A stretch of 64,000 bases of DNA from assembly GCF_910592395.1 (NCBI RefSeq), contig NC_088309.1, positions 28,212,599 to 28,276,598 of the forward strand, read 5' to 3'. A model generated the notes under the pieces. It saw nothing but the letters and a program-made list of their open reading frames with translations, was not told the origin of the DNA and did no database searches. The DNA is from Lineus longissimus (taxonomy: Eukaryota; Nemertea; Pilidiophora; Heteronemertea; Lineidae). The position numbers were made by a program, and so were the translations under genes. Of the stretch, positions 27,201-42,200 are shown one piece after another (the stretch's first letter is position 1; every line of letters starts with the position of its first letter).

Positions 27201-30200
27201 GGCCAAACAAGTGGACAATGAAACAGCAAACATAGCAAGATTGAAGCCAGGAACATTGCCTTGATGAATGCAATGCACTGTCAAGGTCCAGATGTGTTTG
27301 ACAGTTTTTCAAGGGTAATACGTTATGGATGGCTACTAACCTGTCCTCTAGAATGCAGCCACCAGATGTCGTAAGGTAACTGAAAGTCGACTTCCTTCTC
27401 AGTCATGTACTTGCCCACATGGATGGGCAGTGGCAGCAAGCCATGTTCGTGGTCCTCAGGGTTGTACAACGTCTTGGGTTTGTGGTTAGCAGCTTCTTTA
27501 GAGGCTTCCTCAGCCTTGGATTTCTTCACACTACTTGATTCCTTGTAGAGATCAGAGAAGAGGCCGGCTTTTTGGTATTTCTTCCTCGGTTCCTTTCCCT
27601 CGCCTGGTTCACTGCAGGACAGAAGAACAACCATGATAAGAACATGTTGCCCACATTAGACACGAACCAATTACATGCACAGAGACGATTGGAACTGCCA
27701 CAGATTGTGAGAGCTGGTCAGGATATGGATCCATACTCATCAGTGATCAACTCTGTTCTATCCTCACATAACAGGTGACACAATCATATCAATTATCCTC
27801 AGTGTTTTCATTTAAACACAGCTGACACGTTCTATAAGACAATGCAGCTTTGTTCATCAAACAATGATTGAGAAAAACTTTCACTCACCCTTCCTTCCTT
27901 CTCTTTTTCTTGGCCACCTTCTCTCCCACGTCCTTCACTCGCTTACGCTTCCGTGGTGGTACAGGTAACGGATGGTATTCCCTCGTCAATGATTTACTAT
28001 CAACGCGCTGCTCCTCAACATAATCCGATTCACTGGAGTATTCCGACGAATCTGCACATTCTGACACCTTTTTATGAACGGGTTCTGCTGGTTTGACCTT
28101 TGGAGGTCTTCCTGGCCGACGCTTTGGCTTCCTACCTCGCCCTCTTTTAGCAGGAGGGCTAGGCATTGGTGGTTCCTGCTTCTTACGTTTCCGGCCAGGT
28201 TTCCCTTTGTGCTTTCGTCCAGCCTTTGCTTTCGATAATCCACTGAACTTCACTTTATTGAGAGACACCACTGCATTGGATTTTAACTTTGTGTCCACTG
28301 GGTTATGCTTATTTTTCTTTCGTGGTGGTATGTCCTGAAGCTTTGAACAATCCTGACACCCACTGTTGTCAGCGGGCACTTCAGGTACATCAGGCTTTTT
28401 CAAATATTTCTCCAGGATAGGGTCCACATTGTTAGGATCACAACGTCTGCCTGCACCAGACCGCTTTAGACTAGACTTTTTGTGAGCAGATGTCGAGGAT
28501 ATCACTTCCACATCACTGTCCGTTTCGATTGGTTTCTCATGTGAGAGTGAGAGAGGTGAGCAAGAGGAGGTTTTGAGATCAGCCGTCGATGATTCCACCC
28601 TGTCAGCTGAAGCACCATTAACACCAGAAACTTTCGAAGTGACTAGAGTCTCTGCACAACCTTGGTCGATATCAGGTTTATCCAATTTTTCCTCATTTAC
28701 ACTCTCAGCAGACGTTTTGCTACTATCCACAGAGGATCTTTGGCTGATGAATTGTTCAAATTCCTTCTGGAATTTTGGACCAATTGGTGAATTCTCCAGG
28801 TCATCAATAGGTGGTGTCTGAGTCTGCGATGCAGACGTACACGTCTGAACATCCTTCTCAACCTGATACTTTGTTGGTATCAACACTTTGAAATCATCAT
28901 CACACGTTTGAGTCGCAGAGGTACATAACCTCTTACTCTCGCAGACAGGTACCTCTGACTGAGTTCCTTCCGACACGGTACTATCTGCCTGAACACCTTC
29001 ATCTGCCACGGAAACCTGCGTACTCTCAGACACCGGAGGATCTAACTTTTTCTGATCGTCTTTATCTGGCCGCTCAGGGCTGATACAAGGAGCAGTGTTC
29101 TTTTCAATCTTCTTCGGTCGTTCTGGACTTTTGTCATCGTCACCAGAACCTTTCTTTCCAGCATCAACGTTCTTCCTCGGGCGGCCTGGACTGCGCTTCT
29201 TGATCGGACCACTTTGATCAGAAGCCGATGTCTTATCATTTCCGCTTGACGAGTTCTCCGTTTTATCATTATCCGTATTGGTAGCTTGATTCGTCCCATC
29301 TTTCTGCTCACTATCCACTGGCACGTCCTTCTTCCTGCATGACCGACTAGGCTTGGGTTTAGGCAGTAGATATGTCATTGGTACAGACCTAATCGCCTCT
29401 GAAAGGACAGGCTTGGCAACAGACTGCACTGGGCTGGCTTTCTCACCGGTGAACTGTTTCTCCACATTCTTTGGACGACGGCCTGGTGTTTTCTTCTCAG
29501 CAGTCACCACCTTGACAACACCCATCTTGTCTGCTACTGCCGTAACACACGAGTCTGGAAGAGAGATGGAGAAGGAAGTTAACTATGGACAATCTTTGAA
29601 ACTGGCTTTGTATATCACGGGCAGCTCAAAGTGAAGAAACTTAACTTTACCTGGACAATTTATTCCACTGAAGCAACATCAAAGTGTTTGAGTCACATAT
29701 TCAATTCCACAAAGAGAGTATTTCATACAACTCACTCTGTTTTTCAGGCATTTTGGCCAAGTCATTATTGTGTAACTCCCAATCATCCAAACAAACAGAC
29801 CTCTGATCACACTGGTATTGGTGACATGTATGCTTTCACAAATAACCAGCTTGTCTAAGCCATACTATGCTTCAATGGATGACTATGTGTAGGAACAAAA
29901 GCTACACCAGTCAAGCTTCAATGATCAAACTTCAATGATCCAACACCCAAACAATGCCACAGTAAATTAGGCCTCTCAACCACTCAAGTCAGCTTCTTTG
30001 TGTACTGGGTATGTGTCATTTACAAATAAAGGACAACTCCACTTTGCATATTGCTTACAAAACAAACTTACATAATGGTAGCATCCCAAACACGTATACA
30101 CAGAGTGAAGTCAAGACTTGCAAAGTCAGTATGCAGTATTAGAATCTTGGAGATCATTAGAATGTGAACATACCTGATCTCGGTTTGTCTTCCACTTGGA

Positions 30201-33200
30201 CGTTCTTCCTTGGCCGACCAACTTTTCGCTTGGGAGGTTTTACAGGAGCAGCCACTAGCATTGAGGTTGGTGCTGGTGGTAGAACCAGGGGTGCAAGCGT
30301 CGGGGATGACTTGACCGGTGACTCGTCAGTCTTCTTTTGTCCTTCAGAAGCAGCAGTAAATAACTTGTGTCGCTTCTTCAACGGCAAACAATGATCATTG
30401 TGTTCCAGAATGGGTGAAAGTGCAACTGGTTTCTGTACAACAACCTCAGATTCACTAACTGAACGTTTACGCTTCCGACCATCAATTTTCTTCCCCTTCC
30501 CCTTCCCCTGTTTATCGACCACAGCTAATGCAAGAGTCGCCCCAAAAGGGGGCGCTACTGGCTCCTCAGGTTCGGCACATTTCTCCTTTGCTTTCTCCAC
30601 TTTCTTATCACGATCCTTGACCTTACGGAATTCCTCACGCAGTTTGCGTAACTCCTTATTCTGTTGTTTATGAATACTCAGCCATTCTTTCTTACGTTTG
30701 CGTCCTATGTATGTTTGTTTCCTGAAGATATCCGGCATAGGGTCTTCACCGGGTTTCACATTGCGTGCAACAGACATATCATGTCTCAGATCTAGCACCA
30801 GCTTTTCCAACTGTTCAGACATTTCATCGACATCCTCTAAGAACACTGGGTCGATTATATTCTTATGTTTCGATTTGAATGGCTTTAACTTTTTCTTTTT
30901 CACAACTTTAGAATGGGGTTTTTCACAGGGTGGAAGCAATTGCAACTTTGGTGCTGGCTGTGCTGTTGAACTGGAAGACGGTAACAGAGTTTTACTGAGT
31001 TCCTCAGTTTTCTCTCGTAACTGAGAGCCAGCCCCAAAGGTAGCTTTACCAGCCGCCTTCACAACAGTCACCTCAGCAGTAGGCTTGACAGCCTCTTCCT
31101 TCTCTTCCTTGTCACCCAAACCAGCAGATGGCACAACCGGGCAAGGTGAACTCGGAGAAGTAGCTTCAACAGAAGAACTTGACGTGGATGGCACCACCAT
31201 GAGTAGCCCTACAGCATTGTCCTGGCTCGTCTCATACTCCACAGTGCCAGCACTGCAGAGATCAGTCTCAACAGACAACGACTCGGAAACATCAGGTTTC
31301 TCAACCTTTTTCTTTCGCCGTCGGCGTTTAGTTCTTCGCATCATCACATGTACTTTTGGCTTTTTAACTTTGGGTTTTGTTTTCGCACCAGGCGCTAGTT
31401 GTTTAGACTGTTTGGATGGTGGTTGGTGTTGTTTTGTCTTTGGCGGGGATGATAAAGAAGAGGGTTCGATTTCATCCAAACTATTGCCAGGACTATCATC
31501 CTGATTGTCCTCAGAGTCATCGATATAACCCTTGAACTGGGAATCAATTGAAGCTTGCACACTCTGGATTAATGAAGCAAAATCCTCCCCTGATCGCCTG
31601 CTAGAATCTGAGAGTGGTCCCTCGGACCTGGCTTTAGGAGAAACTAACTTAGTCACTTTAGGAGAGGTTACCTTGGACACCTTAGGAGACACAACCTTAG
31701 TCACTTGAGGCGAAACTGCCTTAGGCTCTTTTGGAGAGACCGGCTTTGATTCTTTAGGAGACAGTTTAGGAGACAGTACCTTTTTAGGAGATGGCACCCT
31801 GCCCACATGTGACGACACAACCTTGCGGACCTTTGGTAGCACTGCCATATCCGTGTCTGAAAGAACCTTATCCATCTTGGGCAACACTGCCTTATCAACA
31901 CTAGAAGAAGCTGCCTTATTTTCCCTTGGTGTTGCTACCTTGTTTACTCTTCCCGGTGGTTGAAGTGGAGACTTGCGCGGCCGACCAGGACCACGCTTCT
32001 TCTTCACAGGACTATCCACATTAGGAGATGACTTGGGCGTACTAGACTTTGTCCATGATATATTTTTGTTTTTATTTTTTGGAACTTTTGTATCCTTTTG
32101 TTTGGCACTTAATAACTTATCTGTCACATTGAGATTAGATGAATCTACAGTCACATTGGAATGTGCTAACTTTTCTGTCACATTTTCACTTGGCTTCAAA
32201 TCTGAGATCAAGTCCTTAACCTTCCTCTTGCAAGAGACCGGCTCTATAAGTCTGTGTGTCTCGCTGATAAAACTTTTACCCGACACAACCCGGTAACTCT
32301 CGGCTATAACATTTGCATTGTATTTCTGTTTCACATATGTCACATTACTTAGTTCATCCTCTGAAGACGGTATCACAATGGGGCTAACATTTTCAGTTGA
32401 CTTGATCATATCAACACGGTCCAATACCGGTAATGATGCTCCACTTTTGAGTTCATCCATAATCATACTAATAGATTTCCTCGGAGCCTTGGGAAGAGTT
32501 GGTTTTTGTGGCTTTGGGCCAGGGATGCCTTTGCGTGTATCAGTAGCTTTCAACCCACTGGCCAGGACCTTACTAGAGACCGGTTTGCGTACCTTCTTCT
32601 TGACCTGATTGTCTTCATCACAGTTATCCTCAGTCATTCCGTACCCTTTCTCTAAACTCACAACCTTCTTCACAGTCAATTTCTGTGATTTCTTGGCTTC
32701 TTCTGCCATAGCAAACAAAGCTTTCACAGTCTCTGATTTCCTCTTCCTACCCTGGCCCTTTGCTTTTGTAAACTGATTCAAATCACAAACAACATTAACA
32801 CCTTTATTCCCGAGCGCTTGCTCTCGTTCTATGGCACTCAACAATAACAAGTCCTTTATCTTAGTCCGTGACTTCTCCCCTGAACCTTTTGGCCGTCCAG
32901 GGCCACGTTTCTTAGGTCCAGAATCTGAACTAGGTTTTGTCACTTTCTTTGGCTTACTCGGCGGAGTCTGAATACGGATTTCCTTGAACTGTACTCCATG
33001 ATCAATGATGCGTTCCCTACTGAGATCAGGAGGATCCTCACTTATCGTAGAGTCAAACGAATGGTCGAGTTTTGTTGGCGAGATTATGGCATTTTCGGGT
33101 ATGAGCAGATTTTTCCGTGGTCGACCTCGACCACGTCGTTGTACCGGGGCAATGAGAACATTATGATCAAACATGGGAATGAGTGGTGGAGGTTCATCAT

Positions 33201-36200
33201 TGATATCGCTGTGGTAACCGGGATGATCGTCTGTACTGTCTGCCTCTGGCTGGAGGTAATCCGCATGGCGAGGGGGAGACACACTGTCTAAGAACACAGA
33301 CTGAGGGCTAAGTGTTGGGTGATGGGTGGTGATAGGATTGCATGGGCTTGCTGCCTCGTGACTCTCAGGAGATTCTGATATTGATAAGATACCACTGTCC
33401 GGAGAAACGTTTGATACACTATCCAAGTTGTGTAAATCATGATCGTTGTGCTGCTGATGGCATGAGCTGCCAGGACCGGTGTCCAGATAACAGTGCGAGT
33501 CTGCCTGACTGTACGCCAGGGTGTCACAACACGGTGATCCTGACGCGGTACTCATACAGTGATTGTTATTGTCAGGGCTCATCACTGACCCAGAGGATTG
33601 TGTCTCACATGATTGTGATGGCAGTGAGCTCAACTCCTCTAATTGCGGCATGTTCGTTGGATGATTGACATTAGCTCCTTGCACCTGGTCTGACTGCTGA
33701 TCAGGCCGAGTGATTGTTTCTGAGACACCGGTTTTATGAACAAGAGACTCCAGCGGTAACAAGTCATGGTTGGTAGTGTCCGGCAGCATTGCCTGTTTCT
33801 GACGCGTCCCTACATGCTGCTGAAATGCCCTGGCTATCTCCTCATTACCTGCTCCACTACCGCTTGCACAAGTGGCCACAACAGTCGTACATGATGAAGC
33901 AATGTTCGTAATCGCGTCTAGAGATTCCATATGATCAAATTGATCACCGATAATGTCAACGTAATTGTGCGGGAACGTGCCTGTTTCAGAATCTGATGAG
34001 CTAGCGACATCCGGCAAGAAGAGAGCCAAATCATCCTCATCGATTTCCTCAAGGCTATCGAGTGTTTCGTTTCCGTGTGTGTCACTCTTTCGGTCGTGGC
34101 CATGGACTAACGTTTTGGTGAGTGATTCGGTCAGATCAGGAACATCCTGGTCTTGAAGTAGCTGATTGTGCGGCAGATTTCTTGCGGACATCCCGGGTTG
34201 TTTCAAATACGCCAGCCGCCTGGCCCAGGCCTCATTGCTGAGGCCTACACCATCTTTCCGCATCATCTTTAATCTCTTTCTAAGAACCTGCAAAGACAGA
34301 ATGAAACACAACATGAGGACCAAGTCAATATTGTAACTATCCAGTTTCAGGTTCTTGGGGATCAGATGTACATGTAAAGAAAGTGGTAGTTGTACCGATG
34401 AGTGCATGTAGCACTCTGCATGCGAAAGAATCCATGCACAAAACAAAAATTGAGAAACTTTCATACAGTATAGCCATATTACAGAAGAAATATCAACAAA
34501 TTGTGACATTTCATTTTATAAATAAAGCGAGCATAGCCTGTCAACTTGTCTTAACAAGCTAGAGATTGTATGGATACAATCAACACAGGCTGACAATGAG
34601 CGGGGCTTTTAAGCCAGTTTGCCAGACGACCACAATACGAGATAGGACATGATCATCAGCATAGGTGTTCAAGTGCTTCCATAAAGGAATGACACGGCCA
34701 GTTAGTGATCTAGTATTTAAATTCAAAAGAATAAATTTTGGTATTATCCATTGACCTGAAAATGGGGATCTCTATTTATAACGACAATGTTCTATAAGTA
34801 GTGCTATTTATACCTTGGTCATGTAGGACATACATGAAGATTTAGTCAATACAGACTGTCAGGTACGCCAAGGGTGACTAAGAACATTAACTGGGCAATC
34901 ACCAAATTGCTAAGTAAGGGAAACTGCAATTGAGACTGGAACTGGTTTGAAAAGTTGATTCTGAAATGAACCACACTTCCTCAAGTCCACGATGATGGGT
35001 AGATTATGACCAACGTTTCTGCACCAAGACAAGACATAAAAAGAGTGCATCATTCCTGTTCTCATCATTGGATTATTGTTATAAATAGCCTCATCATCAG
35101 ACTGATCATGAACCGTTACAAGGTGTCCTTTACTATTCAAAAACCCACACAATCACTTTCTGATACATCTCGGGGCTTAGTATTCACTCACGCCTACACA
35201 AATTTACAGCTCAAACCACTCCAGATGCATTTGACGTCTTCCAAGACATTTCCCATCATCCGCCCACTAAGACCCATCCTAATATAGCTCAACTCCCATC
35301 CAAGCTCCAAGACCAACACAGTCCAATATGACTCGTCATTCATGTCATGTACGATTACATCCCACATCATGGGCCATCACCATGGTTACAGACCATTCAC
35401 CATCCTCTACAAAGGGGATGCCACAAAAAATGCTATAGCTAGTAATTCCATTTCTGGTGGTGATTAGCTCTCCCCTGCCAGCGGGGATGTCATACCTCAT
35501 GTATCGGTATGTGCAGAATAGAAATGTGCCTTAAACGGTCATTATCTTTACCAATTACACCATTGATTCTCTCTTGGACACCCTCTTGGAGAATCTGGCC
35601 AGGAGCCAAGATCATGTGCTCTGTGTTCTTTACAAGAGAACCTTCACAAGTGCTTGTGTCTGAGAGAAGTAACCCTCTATTAAGACAACTAGAAAGATAC
35701 GCTAGGGCAAAACCTCAAATTGAAGCACAGATCTGCATGAGAACATTGATACAAACAGAACATCTTCCTCTTCCTAAATGTCAAACCAAGTTTTCAACTT
35801 GTGTTATCAGTTCATCTCACAAGAGAAAACAGCTTTGGGGATCAAGTCTGAGATGCTTATTGACACACTGAACACAAATCAAGTGCAATATATCAAGTAA
35901 ATACATCAGGATAAGAATCACATCGTAAGGTTGTCGCAATATTGTAGTCCCCAGACACCCCTCAAGGTCAAATGAAATTCGGTAGTTTCCACTGAAACAT
36001 ATTCGGCAATCCGTCATATGAATCGCATCAATCATTATCCATGGCAGCCATCTAAGTAGGTTTCAGTGTTTGTTATGAGTGGGCAAGACCTGCCACTAAT
36101 TCAGATAGATGGAACGACTGTTCAATCAGACACGGTCAAGGATTACTAACAACAGAACTAAACAGAGAGCACAATACAGGGAAAGGATGACTTACAATAA

Positions 36201-39200
36201 CGGCCAAACAATCAAAGAGAAGGGGAGATCTCCATATAACAACAAAAGCTGGCAACTTAATCCCTATAATCTGCTGGGAGTTTTTTCAACATCCATGTTA
36301 GTGTGCACTATCGGTTAGGGTCATAAACCATACTAATCGTCCATATTAAGCCACCAGCATCAGATTTGTATCCCCAGCCATCACTTGTATTGATCAATAT
36401 AACACCAAAGGTCAAAGAGTTAAGAGCCAGGATATTTGATGACGCGCACTTTCCCAGCGATCATCTGGACGCTGAGAAACAAATACAACAATTGCATGCA
36501 TAATGATATCATGATTAATCCCCTCTGCGACAATGAAATGGAGATAACCTTCCCATCGAGATACATCACATGCAGGATTGCTCACCGACACTCGTACTTT
36601 GTGACGAGTCCCTGATGTGTCATACAAGGTTTTCTACCATCTCTCCATTAACGCAGGACTGTGTTTATATGTGGCAAGGTAAGGTTTCCCCAAGTGGCCA
36701 GCACAACCATCAGTGAGCTTGGATATAGTTGTGGTGACAGTCACATGTCACTACTGAAGCTCAGAGTCAGAGTCAAAGCAGTGAGCCATATAACATTGTT
36801 GTACACAGAACCAATTGAAGCCACTACAATGTGCCACATGCCTACTGAACAACTACTTCCTTCATCCCTGTGGCGCATGTGATGACTGTGAGTTATACAC
36901 CCTGCATTCGTTACCCACATTAGCTAACCGAGTAACTGCATCAGCCAACAACCCTTGCCATGAATGCAAGTCACAATCGAGCTAGATTAGAATGCACAAG
37001 CCAGTTGAGAATGAGAGATACTGTACTACACACTACCCTGTACAAGTAGGATGCCAAGTGCACTACCCCATACACGAGGAGTTGTGGCGAAATAGCGAAC
37101 AAGACTTTAATGGCACTAAGTAGGCCCTGGAGACGTGGATAAAGAGTATTCAGGCAGCTGTAAAGAGGAAGACCATGGTGGCATCTGCTATCAGCCGGCC
37201 CAGGCCAGCTTGGTTATCAAGGGAGGCTGCCAATGCTTTTCCTTGGAATATTCATGAGGTAACAAACCAGTGCTGTTCTTTTGTCGCCCACCGACTTTTT
37301 AGCTGTGTGCAGAGTTTGTGTCCGAGGTCTAGTTCAATGCATGGGGTGAGGTCACGGATAGCCAGGCAGCTTTCCCATTCCATCATATGGTAGGCAACAA
37401 ACTTTAATGCAATGGATAAGCCCCTCGATGAGCAGCTACTGCTCACCTCAGTACAGTTCTGCAGAGCAGAATAGGTATACAAGGTACCTATAAATGTCAA
37501 CATATTCAGAGGAAGAAAACGCAACAAAACAACATGATAAAAAGGTTATCATACCTGAGAAACATGAGGCCATTAAACATGGCATTCAATCCGACAAGCT
37601 GATACAAAATGACACATATTGCAGCGGCAAAAACATTGGGGTATAATCCTCCGTATATCAAGCAAATTCACATCGACAAATGGATTTGGAGGAAATGAAA
37701 AACAAGCCGTTACACTGCGTTCCAGAACAAACCAACTGACTCATAGAGTACATGACCATGCCTTCATGTCATATTCTGCGCAACAATCCAAAGAGCGCCC
37801 AGATTGACATCTGAATTCCACGAGAAGCGGGTCAAAAAGCTTGCCATCTGTTCCCTAGCACCTCTGTTGTCAAATCTAGCATGTCCGCCTGTACCGCTTC
37901 CTTTCATGGCGATCACCCCCTAGGGGATGCAAGTCAATCTCTCTCTACCAACCTCATTCAATGAGAGGAAAGACTTCAAAAGACAACAATGCATTCGTTA
38001 ACACAATTAGTTCAAGGATACCACAGGATGGTTTGGCAAGTTATATTCACGTGGGACTTGGACTCTCACAACTTAATACCAGTTGACTTGAAACAGCATG
38101 ATACTGTGTATTCAGTTAAAAATATTGCATTGAAGACTTTGGCAACGTGAGGTGAGATCAAGTATACATGTACAATCGAGGCAGACGACACTACACAATC
38201 AGAGCAGATGACATTCGGTTAACCACCAACAAAAGCCAAGAGCATAAGAACCATATCCTCCCAGGATGTTTTCCTTTGCTACTACAAAGATTTTACAGTA
38301 CTATTGTGAAACATCATCAAAACAATTATTGCCAAACCAGAAATAGTGGCAATTCAGATTTGGGACATCATGTTTATACCCCTTGATATATGAACAGCTT
38401 GCATGTAGGATTAATTATATCCCACACAAAGGCCAGGTTTGCAACAATTCAATAGGTTATAATGGAGTATTCTGAGAACTCTTGTTGGTGTTTGACTATT
38501 GTTACAAGTACATGAATTGGATTCATATACAGTGTATCTTGCAAAACTGGACTGCAATCCACAATCAAAACCAACATTTGATGTGACACGATCACCTGTC
38601 AATACCTGGCATCAAAGAGTCAACCTAATGGAAGGAAATGTCAGTTGAGGAGATCAGAGACGAGAATGGTAGCAAGGTCATGTGTTGTGACATGACTGCC
38701 TCTAGCAGTGAAGAGGAACAAAATCAGCTTTACCATATGGCAAAGTCCCAAGAGAAGCATCAGACCTCAGGCCCACATCTGAACAACCTATCTCATCGCC
38801 ATCATTGTCAAGCAGTGTTTGATCATCACGCATGGTATCGACCACTAAATATAGCACCGTAATCATGGTAATGTCAACTGCGTAGTTTCTGACATTTGCC
38901 GCAACCCACAGCGCGTGGTGAAAATGACAAGGGATCTCTGTCCCTGAACAGCTGCCTTTTAAAACCAACAAGACTAACACAATGATTAAAACTGATCATG
39001 AAATAAACAGAACTCCATGTGGTCGAGTTAGAACAACACCCACATGAAGCAATGATCTAGCACCAATGCACATTAGCAACTGCCAGTAACCACTAAAGAA
39101 ATCAAGCAAATACAACATTGAAACAGATCAATCTCATCACACAGCACTCGCATCTAATTGCTTGTGTTGTCAGGTTCAACAGACCTGGGCACCTGTTACA

Positions 39201-42200
39201 ACTCTGATTAAATGCCACGGTGACCCAACCTCTTCAATAATTCACATACACCCATCAATAAACGTGCGCGGGAATGTCAGACGCTTCCATTACAGTGCAA
39301 TCATTGGTGCGATAATGTTGAGATACTCACCGTGAAATTGCCAGGGTATTACGCTGATCGAGAAGCAATATCCATCCAATTTGATAGGTATGGAGGCGAT
39401 GTTTCTGATGAAAGCGTAAACATATCCTTGAACATGACATCAGAGAGGTGTCTTCTCCTCTCGGCTTACAAGTGGTCCACAATGATTTTTACACATTCCA
39501 GCCGATTAGTCAACACATTTGATCAGAGGAGATAAACTGACGATAGGTGGTTGTCAGTGCCAACAGGGATGATGTGAATAACGCAGTATCGCCTAGCAAC
39601 TCTATTTAATTGAGGATCATGCTGACATCATGACCTGAAGTGGTATAACCCAGCGATCGATAGCTGCGCTTGTTTTTTCAATATTCAACCATTTTGCGGT
39701 GATGGTAAGGGGGGTGACATGAAACACTCGTTTGCAGAAGAGAGAAATGTTTTCAGGCAAGGTCTACCACTGATCAAATCACATTCTGGAACTTGGCCAA
39801 ATCTATGCATCACAAAGCGACTGATTAATGCAGTGTTTTTTCATTGTGGGTCACATCTATTTAACTACAGACAGCACTCTATAACATAGTAAACACGATC
39901 AGACAACCATGGCCAGGTGAAAGCTTACTGTAGTGTTACAACAAAAATAATCCTGACACAATAATCAGCAAACAACATTTTAAGATTAATATAGCTAGAC
40001 TTTGATTAATTAATGGTGATCCTAGAGAGATCAGATGCTACAAAGAGGCTGATAAAATACATCAGAGTTGATAAACAAAGTCATTAGAAATACTATCATA
40101 AGACAATCCCCCTCGGGTCTGTCATGTGAATCATCATCACAGCAGCACAATACTAAAACCATCTAAGACTCACGTTTTTAATCGTTTAACTTTCGGCAGC
40201 TTAACAACATGAAAGATGACTAACTTTTCCCTTGAGGCTTTATATGATATGAATGCCACAGAAAGCAATTTATGACAGGAAATTGTGCAACCGACAGGTT
40301 CAGTAGGTGGATTGTTTGAAGTATAGCGAAACACTACTTGAATTTTGGAGCGCGCACCACACATACATACCATCGACTGTTTTCAATGAGAGCAACAAAA
40401 AAATGCTTACGTTGCTGAACAGGATGAATGTGCTCCATCAGCTTATCAGCCAGGTGGCCAAGATCAGTGCCTGCTGGTGGCTCTCGTTGCCCTCTCCACT
40501 CTCCCTATGTTGCCCTCTCATCAACTATCAATATTTGTAATACCAGCATACCCGGAAATAAATCACTGCACAACAAGCCATATCAATTATTCACAAGAGG
40601 AGTACTCGTCCCAGCCTTGATCAACTTTTCCTACCCACCATCTTTTGTTGTGCACTTTCAAAAAAAATGATTGCATTTGACATGACCTTTTGTACTGTCT
40701 ATATGAGAAGCCAGACCCTGAGGCGACGTTGCCTTTGAAATCGCAGAGGTAGAATCCACTTTTAAAGATGACATCGCTGCAGGCAACGTGATCAATACAA
40801 TCTGATCCATGTACAACTTTGAACTTCCTACCACTTAAAACGTCAATAAAAACACTGCAAACGTGCCGTAGCTCAGCCATGTTCACTTCATTGCAGAGAC
40901 TATAGAACCCCACTAGAGAAACCACGTAGAGATTTCAATGAGTAATGAAATGGATTTTATCACCAACCATACCTAATGTCAATAAATGCTGTTTGGACTG
41001 CAGTGTGGTTATAAAAAAATCCGGAAGTGATCTCATTATACTTTGGTTTTTAGGCAAGGTTGTCACAATTACAGCTCAGGTTCTGCAGCAATTCCACTAA
41101 TGAATGAGAGTAAAAAGGCAATGAATCACTGGACGGCTGCATGACTAAGATGAGGAGAGGGCGACACCCGTGGTTACTCAGCCGAGACCTTGATCACATG
41201 TCTAGACGAGGGAAGCTTGAGATACAGTAAGATGGATTGATGGGTAGATCCAGGGTGAGAGATCAACTTGCATCATGACCATGGCTGGATGAATCAAGGG
41301 AGAAGCACTAGGATGCAGAGAGATCTTCAAGGACAACAGAGGCACAAGACCTAAAACCAAGATCATCAAGTAACAGGCTATGAGTACTGGTCCATTTCTG
41401 TTCATTAGATATAGCATAAAAGACCTCTGCCCCCAAGCTTTGAAGTGTCTCCAATATCTTCCACAATATCACCTATCAGGTGGCTATAAACGAGGCTGAA
41501 TTGACACAAAAGATGAAAACATGAAATACGATCGAGAATGCTCACAAGGCTAATCGCTTACCTGATCTGAGAATTGTCAGCCATGAATGTAATGAACGTC
41601 TGCCGACGCTGCAGGGTTTCGTTTTTAATCAAGATACAGCTCATAACGTCTTTATCACCGAAAGGAAGCAAATCAATGCGTGCTGAACCCAACTCACTTA
41701 ACGTGATTATATGTATCTGCTCTTGCCATGCCGCTACCTCAAGATTCTATTTTACCTGCTTCTGAATGATTGCCATGGCAACGCCCAAGCAGGCTCATCT
41801 GTTGAGTGAGAATGTGTAACAATACAATAACTGTAAATGTCATCTGGCTCAAGATGCCGCTTGATGACAAACAGGCGATTGTCTCGTGTATGATTCGGAT
41901 AATGCGCGCCATCAGCTGGAGACACACATCAACCAGACTGAGGCCGGCATGCCGCAGGCTTCCAGTGCAGCTATTGTCTTGGCATTAACTCATGATCTTA
42001 AGGACAAAGCTTGCAATGGATTTGTAACGTGTCACTTTCAACCCCGAGGTGAGATGCTGTATGTCATTTGATACGGGCAGATACAGCCAAGATCGATGTA
42101 TTTTTGCCCAACAAGGAAGGGGCACAAAATGTTGCAGAGAAGGCAAATAAGACTCCCTGCATATATACTACAACCACCGATGTTTGCATTGTTCCAATCA

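Noticed and set aside
28093-33668. Many + strand open frames over the two large ASH1L exons
   Set aside because: Antisense shadows of the real - strand coding exons; their compositions are mirror images of Lys/Ser/Pro-rich coding sequence.
34288-34509. N-terminal extension of the large ASH1L frame up to the ATG at 34509
   Set aside because: A clean 3' splice site precedes 34287 and the extra residues are hydrophobic, intron-like and unlike ASH1L; the first coding exon is better placed at 59374-59090.
38638-38980. Overlapping open frames on both strands ([11 protein letters not shown].. on +, [14 protein letters not shown].. on -)
   Set aside because: Both cannot be coding, neither has a clear acceptor and donor pair, and neither joins in phase with the candidate nested exons.
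40420-40510. Possible - strand exon ending [16 protein letters not shown] before a GTAAGC donor
   Set aside because: The upstream side is purine-rich with no acceptable 3' splice site and a stop in frame.
40587-40925. 112-codon - strand frame (contains [21 protein letters not shown])
   Set aside because: No recognisable domain, and the available splice sites are poor or give stops in the needed phase; kept out of the nested-gene model.
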